Assembly: GCA_003021045.1 (NCBI GenBank)
Contig: PXRN01000016.1
Span: 1-32,743 of the forward strand
Source of the DNA: Halobacteriales archaeon QS_4_69_34
GTDB taxonomy: Archaea; Halobacteriota; Halobacteria; Halobacteriales; Halococcaceae
Length of the DNA stretch: 32,743 nt
Reading direction: 5' to 3'
The translations under genes were made by a program, and so were the position numbers. Of the stretch, positions 9,304-17,198 are shown one piece after another. Each line of letters opens with the position of its first letter. The stretch's first letter is position 1. The notes below the pieces were generated by a model. The model did not search any database, was not told where the DNA came from, and saw nothing but the letters and a program-made list of their open reading frames with translations.

Positions 9304-9314
9304 GCATAAAGCTT
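9304..9314 (-). promoter_or_regulatory. Candidate internal promoter for atpK
   Basis: The minus strand reads AAGCTTTATGC in the 263-nt gene-free gap between atpI and atpK. The TATA-like core is about 67 nt before the atpK ATG, predicting a 5' leader of roughly 40 nt. A separate promoter would make sense because the K ring needs about ten copies per complex. Confidence 0.5.
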
Positions 9315-9500
9315 CCCAAAACGCTCGGCGCGACCCCGCTCGTCCCCGTTCACGAGCAGCCGTACCGTGTTCGAATGATGGTCCTCTCGGTGGCCGCATC
9401 GGGCGGCCGGTTCGACAGTAGCTGCTGTACCGCGATCAGGGCGATCTGCGGGCCGTCAGGCCGCCGGAGCGACCGCCGCGCAACCCGGAGACAGGGGGCG

Positions 9501-11861
9501 TCAGTCCTCGGTCGTGTGGACCCGCTCGCGGCCGAACGGCTCGTAGGCCTCGCCGCCGCCCTCGTAGGCCCGTGACTTCGAGAGGAACTCGACGAACTCC
9601 AGCCGGATGGCCTGGAGGCCGGCGCTCGTCAGCCCGAGTCCGAGCACGATCAGGTGGCCGACCACGAACACGAGCACCGCGGCGACGGCCCCGCCGACGA
9701 GCGCGAGCCCCTCGCCGTTGATCAGTCCGGCGAACATCAGCTCCTCGGCCGGCACCTCGACCGGCGAGGCGTACCGATCGCTGAAAAAGAGGAAGTGGAA
9801 CTCCTCCTCGTGCTGGTAGGCCCCGAACACCAGCAGGTTGACGACAAAGGCCAGCCCCGCCTTGGCGAGCAACACCGCCGCCAGCCGGGCGTAGGAGAGC
9901 ACGTTCACGAGTCCCTGGGCGAACTCGACCAGTTCGACGGGCTCGTCGGTGAGGAGGAGGAGTAGTCCGAGGACGTACACCCCGGCTCCGGCGAGCCCGA
10001 CCGTCGCCGGGAACCCGGCGAAGCCGAGCGCGAACGGCTCGCCGCTGAACACGTCGAACAGGAACGACGGCTTGAGCCCCTCGGCGCTCGTGCTGAAGAT
10101 CCACACCCAGAGCCCGAGCATCATCAGCAGCCACGAGCCGCTCTCGCCGGCGGCGTGCCCGAGGCCGTGCCCGCGGAGGGTCTCGACGAAGGCGATGACG
10201 TAGCCGATCGTGAGGTGGAGCAGGCCGAACAGCAGGCTCACGACCACCCACAGCTGGGCCCACTCGACCGCCGCGGGCGAGAGACCCTTTTCGAGGGGCG
10301 GGTGGCCGAGGCTCAACAGGAGGCCCGCGCTCTCCCCGGTCCCCCAGAGGAGCTCGCCGAGCTGGTGGAGGCCGAACACCTCGCCGTAGAGCACGCCGAA
10401 CAGCATCGTGAACCCGCCGGCCCACATCCCGACGGCTCCGATACCCCGGACGGCGGTGCTGTCGAACCGCGAGTAGATAGCGTAGCTGATGAGCAGGTAG
10501 AGCGTCCCGTAGCCGAGGTCGCCGATCATGAAGCCGAACAGCGCCGGAAACGTCAGAAAGAGGACTACCGTGGGGTCGAACTCGGCGTACGTCGGCCGGT
10601 CGACCAGCTTGAGTAGCGTCTCGAACGGCCTCACGGGACCGGGATTGTCCTGGACGACCGGCGGCTCGCCCGTCGCCATCGGGCGGTCTTCCTCCCGGCC
10701 GCCGTCCGGTCGCACGACCGGATCGTCGGCTGCGGGGTCGTCGGTCGTACAATCGTCGCTCGCGACATCGCCGGCCACAGAGTCGCCTCCCGCGGATCGG
10801 TCGTCCGCATCGCTACCGTGGGGATCGCCGTCCCCGCCGGGCCAGCCGCCGTCGGTCGCCGCGGGCGGGCCTCCCTCGCTTTCGGTGGACTCGCGGCCCG
10901 TCAGCCGGCCCTCCTCGTCGTAGTCCGCCCGTTCGAGCTCCTCGACCGCGACGTGCTCGCCCACGGCCTCGGCGAGGCCCTCCGCGAGGTCGTCCACGCG
11001 CTCGGTGGGGATCCAGCCCTCGGCGACGAACGCGTGGGCCGTCGTCGCAAAGGAGAGGGGAGCCTCCCGGCGCTGGAGTTCGATGGCGAGGTGCTCCTCG
11101 GCGGCGAGCAGGAACGCCTCGAAGTTCTCGCGGGCCTCGTCGAGCTCGGCGTCCACCGAATCGAGCTCGCGCTCGATCTCGGCGAGGCGTTCCTCGCGTT
11201 CGGCGACGTAGGCCTCGGGGCTGCCCTCCGCGTCGGGAATCTCGACGGGCGCGAACTCCACCCCGACGAGCGCCTCCTCTAGGACGTCGTGCTCGCCCGC
11301 TGCGGGACGGGCGAAGACCGCGACGGCCTCGTCTTCGGCGAAGACCTCGGAGGCCGCGACGGTCTCGTTCCCGTCGAGTGCGCGCTCGACGTCCCGGGAA
11401 TCGCCCTCGCCGACGCGGGTTTCGAGCGTATCGTAGCCGCCGAGCAGGTCGAGGTCGATCCCGAGCGCCTCGATGGGGGCCATCGACTCGATGCGCTCTA
11501 CGGTGGCCCGTCGTTCGTCGTCGAGCTCGTCCCGGCGGTCGTCGAGCGCGTTCACTTCGTCCCGGACGTCTTCGAGCACCGGATCGAGGGATCCGGGAAC
11601 GTCGGCCGCGCTCGGGCCGTCGCCGGTTTCCGAGCGCTCGTCCGCGCTGGCGTTCTCGGCGTCGATGCCGAGGATGCTCTGGAGCGAGCGGACGGTAACG
11701 AGCTGCTCGGCGGCCTCCTCCGCGCCCACGGCGGGATCGCCCGGCTCGAAGCCTTCCCACGAGCCGGCGTAGTCGCTCATGTGGAGGAGGTCGAGCCGGT
11801 GGATCGTCCGGACGGCGTCGTCCATCACGCGCTTGGTGCCCGTGATCGACACCCGGCTCAT
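9501..11861 (-). CDS. atpI: A-type ATP synthase subunit I (membrane stator)
   Basis: 786-residue homologue of V-ATPase subunit a, forming the proton half-channels beside the K ring. It begins MSRVSITGTKRVMDDAVRTIHRL. An N-terminal soluble arm with coiled coil covers residues 1-320. An acidic low-complexity insert lies at about 320-400, and a C-terminal membrane domain from about 410 holds several TM helices, including FGFMIGDLGYGTLYLLISY and ARLAAVLLAKAGLAF (the latter bearing the essential channel arginine region). An in-frame TTG/CTG region upstream (to 11879) would overlap atpH. The ATG at 11861 leaves a 4-nt gap after the atpH stop and matches the family start. Identity is firm. Confidence 0.95.
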   Translation of the reverse strand: MSRVSITGTKRVMDDAVRTIHRLDLLHMSDYAGSWEGFEPGDPAVGAEEAAEQLVTVRSLQSILGIDAENASADERSETGDGPSAADVPGSLDPVLEDVRDEVNALDDRRDELDDERRATVERIESMAPIEALGIDLDLLGGYDTLETRVGEGDSRDVERALDGNETVAASEVFAEDEAVAVFARPAAGEHDVLEEALVGVEFAPVEIPDAEGSPEAYVAEREERLAEIERELDSVDAELDEARENFEAFLLAAEEHLAIELQRREAPLSFATTAHAFVAEGWIPTERVDDLAEGLAEAVGEHVAVEELERADYDEEGRLTGRESTESEGGPPAATDGGWPGGDGDPHGSDADDRSAGGDSVAGDVASDDCTTDDPAADDPVVRPDGGREEDRPMATGEPPVVQDNPGPVRPFETLLKLVDRPTYAEFDPTVVLFLTFPALFGFMIGDLGYGTLYLLISYAIYSRFDSTAVRGIGAVGMWAGGFTMLFGVLYGEVFGLHQLGELLWGTGESAGLLLSLGHPPLEKGLSPAAVEWAQLWVVVSLLFGLLHLTIGYVIAFVETLRGHGLGHAAGESGSWLLMMLGLWVWIFSTSAEGLKPSFLFDVFSGEPFALGFAGFPATVGLAGAGVYVLGLLLLLTDEPVELVEFAQGLVNVLSYARLAAVLLAKAGLAFVVNLLVFGAYQHEEEFHFLFFSDRYASPVEVPAEELMFAGLINGEGLALVGGAVAAVLVFVVGHLIVLGLGLTSAGLQAIRLEFVEFLSKSRAYEGGGEAYEPFGRERVHTTED

Positions 11862-11865
11862 CCGT

Positions 11866-12198
11866 TCAGGCCTGAGCATGGACCTCCTCTTCGAAGCGCT
11901 CGACGACGTACTCGGCGGCGTCGTCGACGTGTTCTCGTGCGCGGGCTTCGAGCGCTTCGCGCTCTGACTCGCCCGCCGCGAGGATCGACTCGCGCTCTCC
12001 TTCGATCTCCTCGCGGGCCGCTTCGAGACGCTCCTCGCCGCTCGCCTCGGCCTCCTCGCGAGCCTGCTCGCGGATCTCCTCGGCGCGCTCGCGTGCTTCC
12101 GTGATGCGCTCCTCGCGGTCGCGCTCGGCCTCGGCGACGATCTCCTCTGCCTCGCGCTCGGCCGACTGAATTCGGTCTAGAACCTCTGGTCTGGCCAT
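11866..12198 (-). CDS. atpH: A-type ATP synthase subunit H (peripheral stalk)
   Basis: 110-residue, almost entirely coiled-coil stator subunit that pairs with E to hold the A1 head against the membrane sector. It begins MARPEVLDRIQSAEREAEEIVAEAERDREER, with heptad-patterned Glu/Ala/Arg throughout (residues 8-100). It is the first gene of the nine-gene atp operon. A TATA-like CCAAATAG-type stretch lies 33-42 nt upstream, so the operon promoter is in the short divergent region shared with the methyltransferase gene. Low-complexity sequence makes homology harder to prove, but position and length fit. Confidence 0.93.
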   Translation of the reverse strand: MARPEVLDRIQSAEREAEEIVAEAERDREERITEARERAEEIREQAREEAEASGEERLEAAREEIEGERESILAAGESEREALEARAREHVDDAAEYVVERFEEEVHAQA

Positions 12199-12230
12199 CT
12201 GTGTTCCTTGCCCGGGCGTTGCGCGAGCGC

Positions 12231-12240
12231 CTATTTGGTA
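12231..12240 (-). promoter_or_regulatory. Candidate promoter of the atp operon
   Basis: The minus strand reads TACCAAATAG, the only AT-rich patch before atpH. It predicts a start of transcription about 10 nt before the atpH ATG. Confidence 0.5.
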
Positions 12241-12330
12241 GTTGCGAATACCGTTTCGTGGTGGTCGAAGCGTGCTCCGCTCCCACGGGACGATCCCCGA
12301 TCACCCGCTCGTCGCCACACATCAGGGGAG

Positions 12331-12335
12331 TTATG
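12331..12335 (+). promoter_or_regulatory. TATA-like element of the methyltransferase gene
   Basis: TTATG sits 25-29 nt before the ATG at 12360. If this is the TATA box, the in-frame ATG at 12333 lies inside the promoter and cannot be the start, which supports the shorter protein. Confidence 0.45.
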
Positions 12336-12359
12336 TCCCGCCAGCACCCACCCAGTCCA

Positions 12360-12980
12360 ATGGGCGTCCTCGAAGACAAGGCGCGGGCGCGGACCTTCTA
12401 CAAGTACCTCTCGAAGGTCTACGACCGGGTCAACCCGTTCGTCTGGACCGAGGCGATGCGCGGCGAGGCCATCGCCATGCTCGATCCCGGGGCCGACGAC
12501 CGTGTGCTCGACGTCGGCTGTGGGACGGGGTTTGCCACCGCGGGCCTCCTCGAACGGACCGAGCGCCTCCACGGCATCGACCAGAGCCCCCACCAACTCG
12601 GGAAGGCCTACGCGAAGTTCGGTACGGAGGGACCCGTTCGCTTCTACCGCGGCGACGCCGAGCGCCTGCCCTTCCGGGACGACGCCTTCGACGCGGTGTG
12701 GTCGTCGGGTTCGATCGAGTACTGGCCCAACCCCGTGGCCACGCTCCGGGAGTTCCGCCGGGTCGTCGAGCCCGGCGGCGGCGTGCTCGTCGTCGGCCCC
12801 AACCACCCCGACTCGACGCTGCTCGGCCGGGCGGCCGACGCGTTGATGCTCTTTTACGACGAACGCGAGGCCGATCGGATGTTCGCCGACGCTGGCTTCG
12901 AGGTGCTCGAACACCGGACGATGGGGCCCTCGCACGCCCCCGAGGTCGCCATCACGACGCTCGCCCGCGCGCCCGAGTGA
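12360..12980 (+). CDS. SAM-dependent methyltransferase, possible quinone methyltransferase
   Basis: 206-residue class I methyltransferase. It starts MGVLEDKARARTFYKYLSKVYDRVNPFVW, and the SAM-binding motif I VLDVGCGTGFAT is at about residues 49-60. GIDQSPHQLGKA (motif II acidic residue) and DAVWSSGSIEYWPNP follow, the latter like ubiquinone/menaquinone and MPBQ-type methyltransferases. The K-Y-L-S-K-V-Y-D-R-V-N-P element resembles the UbiE/MenG N-terminus (YDxxN). I infer a role in methylating a quinone ring; this fits the menF/menD genes in the same window, but the substrate is unproven. Divergent from the atp operon. An earlier ATG at 12333 is possible but less likely. Confidence 0.85.
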   Translation: MGVLEDKARARTFYKYLSKVYDRVNPFVWTEAMRGEAIAMLDPGADDRVLDVGCGTGFATAGLLERTERLHGIDQSPHQLGKAYAKFGTEGPVRFYRGDAERLPFRDDAFDAVWSSGSIEYWPNPVATLREFRRVVEPGGGVLVVGPNHPDSTLLGRAADALMLFYDEREADRMFADAGFEVLEHRTMGPSHAPEVAITTLARAPE

Positions 12981-13086
12981 ACGGAGAGGGCCCCGCCGGG
13001 GGAACGGAGACACGACAACGCGACGGACGACAGGACGGCGCGAGAGCGGCGAGTGGTGGGGCGATCGCGGCGGCAGGACCGATCCC

Positions 13087-13095
13087 CTCAAAAAC
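13087..13095 (-). terminator. T-run after polB
   Basis: On the minus strand a GC-rich stretch is followed by GTTTTTG within 15 nt of the polB stop codon. U-rich tracts are the usual archaeal termination signal. It lies in the 120-nt gap between the convergent methyltransferase and polB genes. Confidence 0.4.
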
Positions 13096-13100
13096 GCGCC

Positions 13101-15827
13101 CTAGAACTGTCCGAGACCCGTCTGGGTCTGGCCGGTCCTGACCTCCTCCCAGGAGACGTCGAGTGCTTCGAGCACGCGGGCGATCGGTCCCTTGAGCGTC
13201 TTGTCGAGCATCTTCTCCCAGTCGACGACGAACTCCGCGGGGACCTGGTCGGCGTACGCAAAGCAGATCACTCCCTCGCCCGCGCTGACGTCGCGCTTGA
13301 ACGCGCCGTACAACGGGTCCGCCGAGGGATCGAGACCGCGCTCTCGCTCGATCCGGTCGAAGAAGTCGGGATGGACCTTCTCCAGATAGAGGCGCTTGGG
13401 TTTCGAGCCGCGCTGGAAGTTGGTCCCGAGGAGGAGGTTGGCGTACTTCGCGCCCCGTACCTGAGCGGTGTCGGTGTCGTAGTCGTCGAGGCGCTTGCCG
13501 ATGCCGCCGGGGATGCCCACGTCGTCGAGGTCGGCCTCGCCCTCGACGAACGCCGCGATCACGTCGTGGACGTACTCCTTGACGGCTTCGAGGTCCTCGC
13601 CGTGGACGATCCGCTCGATCACCTCGCGCTGGACGCGCTTAGTGACGGGCGCGATGTCCGAGCGCTTGTACTCGAAGCCCGTGATGTCGACGTCGTCGAC
13701 GTCCGTTCCCTCCTTCCAGACGATGTGACCCGCGTACCGTTTTTTCTTGCCCGCCTGGAAGAACCGCCGGTAGAGTTTCTCGAACTCGATCTCGAAGCGG
13801 TGGGCCTCGGCGTCGAGCCGTTCGCGCGCGAACGCGTCGTAGGAGTCGTTGATGTGGGCCGCGATGTCGAAGGACTGCTCGATGGCCGCCGCCTTCGGTG
13901 TGTCACTACCGAACTCCAGCATGACACTGTCGGTATCACCGTACACGACTTTTTTGCCGTGTTCGTTCGCGGCCCGCTCGGTGTGCTCGATGACCTCTCT
14001 GCCTGTCGCGGTGATGGCCGCTGCGTTCTCCTTGTCGTAGAGCCGGAAGCGATCCCATCCCGAAACCCCATAGAGAGAATTCATAATTACCTTGACAGCT
14101 TGCTGCTGACGGTCGTAGGTCTCGTACTCCCGGCTCCCCGGGCGGTGCTCGTCGCGCCGGGCCTTCTTCGCGTCGCGCTCGGCGAGCAGCGCGTCGACCA
14201 TCTCGCGCATGATGCCGTCGGGCTCCTTGCGGAAGCGCTGGCCGTTCGGAGCGCGGTAGGTCGCGCCGTCGTACTCGGGCCCGACTTTCGTCTCCGGCGA
14301 GGCGTTGATGGTCACCATCGCCATCGGGTAGAGGCTGGCGAGGTCGAGGACGCTCACCATCTCGCGCACCCCCGTGATGGGTTCGAACACTGCACCGCCC
14401 TCGAACTCCTCTACCTCCTGGCGGCCCTTCGAGGGCAGCGCGAACTCCCCGTTGACCGCGTGGAGGACGTACATGTCCACGGCGTCACCGGGCGTGGGGG
14501 CGTCCTCCAGTCTGCAGCCGACGAAGGAGGCCACCTCCTTCCAGAAGGCGATCACGTCCTGCTTGCGGTCGAGTTCGACGCAGAGTTCGACGTCCCGGAG
14601 GTTGTACTCCAGCAGCCGTTCCGGATCCTGCTCCCAGAGGTCGCCGATGTCGCCGGGGTAGCGCTCCTTGCCGACGCCGAGCTCGACCTCGCCGACGGCG
14701 TCGAGGCGATAGGAGTCGAGCTCGGTGAACTGCGTGCGCTTGTAGGCGTACAGCAGGTCGAACACCACTCTCCCCTTGACGTTCGGCCCGCCCCAGCCGC
14801 TCCGCCAGACCTCGTTCACCCGCGAGAGACGGTCGGGGGCGAGGTCGTACTCGTCCCGGTCGGCCCCGCCGAGTTCCTCCAGCCGGTCGAGGAAGTATGG
14901 CATATCGAAATCATTGAAATTCCAGCCAGTTGTAACGTCCGGGTCGGTTTCGGCGACGTAATCGAGAAAGGCCGCGAACATCGCCTCCTCGCTCCCGAAC
15001 CGGCGCACCTCGTAGGTCGCGTCCTCGGTCAGGGGATCGAAGTCTTCCAACGAGTCGGGGCCGGGCTCGCTGTCGGGTGCTTCGTACAGCCAGTTGATAT
15101 AACGGTTCTGGGAGGAGTCGTGGCTGGTGAGACAGAGGATCGCCTCCTCGCCTTCCTCGGGGAAGCCCGAGCGGTCGTCGACCTCGATGTCGAAGGTGAG
15201 CACGCGGATCTCGGCCTGTGCGTCGACGGCCTCGATCTCCCCGTGAGGAACCACGAGCGCGCCGTCGGACGCGCGCCGCGTGGGGACGCGGAGGCCGCTG
15301 GTGACGCCCTTGTCGATCAACAGGCGGTTGGGGAACAGGACGTCGGCCTCGTAGTGCTCGAAGCGCTCACGCAGTTGGCCGACGTCCCGCGGGGTCTGCC
15401 CGAAGACCTTCGTCAGCCGTTCGCCCCGGATGCTCTCGTAGGGTGCGCCCTCGGCGTCGGTTTCTTCCGCGCCCGTGATCCGGTCGTCGTCGAGGTCGCC
15501 GGGCGAGAGCGAGTCGGTCGGAACGTAGAAGTAGGGTCGAAATCCGTGGACGCGGACGTGCTCGACCCCGTCATCCTCGGTGCGCCCGAAGACGTGGACG
15601 ATCGGCCTCTCCTCGCTGCCGGTCCCCTCGATGGTGTAGTCGACTTGCGTGACTCCGATCTCGACGACCCCCTCGGCCGCGGGAAAGCGCCGCGTCGCCG
15701 GGTCGACGACCGCGGTCGCCGGTCCAGCGTCGCCGGCGACCGCGGCGGCCTCCTCGGCGGGACGGTCCTCGCGCGACGCCTCGTGGTCGACGAGGGCCGT
15801 CTGGGTCGCTTCTTTCCCGTCGCTCAT
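13101..15827 (-). CDS. polB: Family B DNA polymerase
   Basis: 908-residue replicative-type polymerase with proofreading. Exonuclease motifs: Exo I FDIEV near residue 212, Exo II TGWNFNDFDMPYF, Exo III YNLRDVELC. Polymerase motifs: A, DLASLYP near 494; B, KVIMNSLYG near 580; C, YGDTDSV near 630. The last residues QTGLGQF match the PCNA-interacting box (QxxLxxF), showing docking on the sliding clamp. No intein interrupts motifs A-C, which are common intein sites in archaeal polB. The frame stays open upstream to 16127, but the ATG at 15827 follows a TATA-like TTTTAA by 24-30 nt and gives the normal length. Identity is firm. Confidence 0.97.
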   Translation of the reverse strand: MSDGKEATQTALVDHEASREDRPAEEAAAVAGDAGPATAVVDPATRRFPAAEGVVEIGVTQVDYTIEGTGSEERPIVHVFGRTEDDGVEHVRVHGFRPYFYVPTDSLSPGDLDDDRITGAEETDAEGAPYESIRGERLTKVFGQTPRDVGQLRERFEHYEADVLFPNRLLIDKGVTSGLRVPTRRASDGALVVPHGEIEAVDAQAEIRVLTFDIEVDDRSGFPEEGEEAILCLTSHDSSQNRYINWLYEAPDSEPGPDSLEDFDPLTEDATYEVRRFGSEEAMFAAFLDYVAETDPDVTTGWNFNDFDMPYFLDRLEELGGADRDEYDLAPDRLSRVNEVWRSGWGGPNVKGRVVFDLLYAYKRTQFTELDSYRLDAVGEVELGVGKERYPGDIGDLWEQDPERLLEYNLRDVELCVELDRKQDVIAFWKEVASFVGCRLEDAPTPGDAVDMYVLHAVNGEFALPSKGRQEVEEFEGGAVFEPITGVREMVSVLDLASLYPMAMVTINASPETKVGPEYDGATYRAPNGQRFRKEPDGIMREMVDALLAERDAKKARRDEHRPGSREYETYDRQQQAVKVIMNSLYGVSGWDRFRLYDKENAAAITATGREVIEHTERAANEHGKKVVYGDTDSVMLEFGSDTPKAAAIEQSFDIAAHINDSYDAFARERLDAEAHRFEIEFEKLYRRFFQAGKKKRYAGHIVWKEGTDVDDVDITGFEYKRSDIAPVTKRVQREVIERIVHGEDLEAVKEYVHDVIAAFVEGEADLDDVGIPGGIGKRLDDYDTDTAQVRGAKYANLLLGTNFQRGSKPKRLYLEKVHPDFFDRIERERGLDPSADPLYGAFKRDVSAGEGVICFAYADQVPAEFVVDWEKMLDKTLKGPIARVLEALDVSWEEVRTGQTQTGLGQF

Positions 15828-15850
15828 GTCTCCGGATTCGGCCGCACCGA

Positions 15851-15857
15851 TTAAAAT
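15851..15857 (-). promoter_or_regulatory. TATA-like element of polB
   Basis: The minus strand reads ATTTTAA, 24-30 nt before the ATG at 15827. It supports a leaderless transcript and the shorter start. Confidence 0.6.
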
Positions 15858-16085
15858 CCCCGCGATACGTATCCTTTCGCTACCGTCCACGACGCCCCAG
15901 TCCACCCGCCCTGTGCGGATCTCTCGTCGGCGCGCGATCGGCTGGAGAGGGCGACGATCGACGAGGGTCGGTGGAGGTGGACGTGCCGAGCCGTGATCGT
16001 CCCCACCGGGAGCGGATCGGCGACTCGTCCGGGACGAACACGCCTGCGAGCGCGACCGGCAACATCCGTCGCGTTCCGCAAACGC

Positions 16086-16090
16086 TATTA
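16086..16090 (+). promoter_or_regulatory. TATA-like element of the DUF7331-like gene
   Basis: TATTA is 27-31 nt before the ATG at 16117. A 14-nt palindrome lies between it and the start codon. Confidence 0.45.
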
Positions 16091-16100
16091 CGTGGTATAA

Positions 16101-16114
16101 CGTACCGTGGTACG
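16101..16114. repeat. Palindrome at a gene start (operator candidate)
   Basis: CGTACC-GT-GGTACG is a perfect inverted repeat with 6-nt arms. It sits 2 nt before the ATG of the following small gene and downstream of its TATA-like box, where a bound protein would block initiation. Confidence 0.5.
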
Positions 16115-16116
16115 AG

Positions 16117-16308
16117 ATGGCTACCACGCCGGATCGGGTCGCGGGTCGGCCCGACGAGAGGGGAAGAGACGCGGGGCCGGCCGTACCCGCCGTCGTCGAG
16201 ACGACCGAGACCTACGAGGTGACGGAGGGCACCGTCTTCTACGACGCCACGAATCCGCTCGCGTGGCTCGAAACCAGCCGCGCGCTCGCCCTCGACGAGC
16301 AGCGATAG
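16117..16308 (+). CDS. Small haloarchaeal protein (DUF7331-like)
   Basis: 63-residue protein whose core ETTETYEVTEGTVFYDATNPLAWLETSRAL resembles a short haloarchaeal-only family I recall as DUF7331. The first 25 residues are charged and variable. There are no membrane segments and no known catalytic motif, so function is unknown. The ATG is supported by a TATA-like element 27-31 nt before it. It is divergent from polB (289 nt between starts) and is followed after 40 nt by the membrane-protein gene at 16349, possibly co-transcribed. Confidence 0.75.
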   Translation: MATTPDRVAGRPDERGRDAGPAVPAVVETTETYEVTEGTVFYDATNPLAWLETSRALALDEQR

Positions 16309-16348
16309 GCGCGGAACGCTTTTCTCGCCGGCCGACCGCTCGACGAGC

Positions 16349-16660
16349 GTGTTCGACGGCGACGATGCGGACGATCCCTGGCCCCACGAGCCCGACGAGC
16401 CCGACCCCGAGGCTGAACTCGCGCCCGATCCACCGTCGGTGTCCATCCCCGATACCTCGGAGGCCGACGTGCCGGCCGAACTGCTACGGGTCTTCTGGGG
16501 ACTCGTCCTCGCGCTCAACGTCGGGCTGCTGGCGACGATCCTGGGGATCTTGCTCGTCGCCTTCCGTGGCCGGTGGCTGTTCGGCGGCAGCCTCGCTCTA
16601 CTCGGCACCACCGTCCTCGCCACCGCCTACGTCGGCTATCGCGTCCACGAGGGTGGGTGA
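16349..16660 (+). CDS. Small haloarchaeal membrane protein (DUF7322-like)
   Basis: 103-residue protein with GTG start. An acidic Asp/Glu/Pro-rich N-terminus (residues 1-30) leads to the PPSVSIPD segment. Two predicted TM helices follow, roughly 47-70 (FWGLVLALNVGLLATILGILLV) and 75-95, and it ends in YRVHEGG. The arrangement resembles a haloarchaeal family I recall as DUF7322. Function is unknown. It lies 40 nt after the preceding small gene in the same direction. Confidence 0.75.
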   Translation: MFDGDDADDPWPHEPDEPDPEAELAPDPPSVSIPDTSEADVPAELLRVFWGLVLALNVGLLATILGILLVAFRGRWLFGGSLALLGTTVLATAYVGYRVHEGG

Positions 16661-16795
16661 GCCGCCGGGGTCGACGGGCGTGCCGGGTCCGATAGTGCCG
16701 TCGGGGTCGACGACGCCGGCGAGCCCGGCGGACGGACCGCTGGTATCGAGGACACGACCGCAACCGATACCCGTCCGTCGCCCGAAGTAGCGTTC

Positions 16796-17032
16796 GTGCA
16801 CCCCGTCCGCGACGAACGCGCGCTCGACCTGCTCTCCGCGCTCGACGCCCGCGAGCGCGTCGGCGTCCGCGAGCTGCTCTCGACGACCGGGTGCTGCGAG
16901 AGCGACCTCCACGGACTCCTCGCTGAGCTCCGGGCCGCGGGGCTCGTCGCCGAGACGACCGCCGCCGGCGAGCGGGGCTACCGGACCACCCGTGCCGGGA
17001 GCGAAGCGCTCGCCCGGCTCCGGGACGAGTGA
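16796..17032 (+). CDS. Small winged-helix-like protein
   Basis: 78-residue protein with GTG start. [46 protein letters not shown] has the spacing of a winged helix-turn-helix: an ARE-type helix, [12 protein letters not shown] as the positioning helix, and [17 protein letters not shown] as the recognition helix and wing. [14 protein letters not shown] is the typical wing/terminal helix of ArsR/MarR-like small regulators. A DNA-binding role is inferred; targets are unknown. It precedes panA by 166 nt but panA has its own promoter. Confidence 0.65.
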   Translation: MHPVRDERALDLLSALDARERVGVRELLSTTGCCESDLHGLLAELRAAGLVAETTAAGERGYRTTRAGSEALARLRDE

Positions 17033-17170
17033 GCAGTCCGGGGCTGTCCCCCTTCCCCCGTTCCTCGTCGATCTCTCGCCCACGCTGGCGATCACGAGCC
17101 GCGACAGATCGTCCGCGTTCGCCCCTCGGAGTCGGAATTCGGCCCCGAATCGGGTGCCACCCGAAGCCTC

Positions 17171-17176
17171 TTATGA
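17171..17176 (+). promoter_or_regulatory. TATA-like element of panA
   Basis: TTATGA lies 23-28 nt before the ATG at 17199. Leaderless spacing fixes that start. Confidence 0.6.
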
Positions 17177-17198
17177 ACCACCACCCTATCGGCGGCCA

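Noticed and set aside
13053..15854. 933-codon open frame on the plus strand antisense to polB
   Set aside because: It is a frame shadow common in GC-rich DNA. The opposite strand has all polymerase motifs and a promoter, whereas this frame's protein has no recognisable domain.
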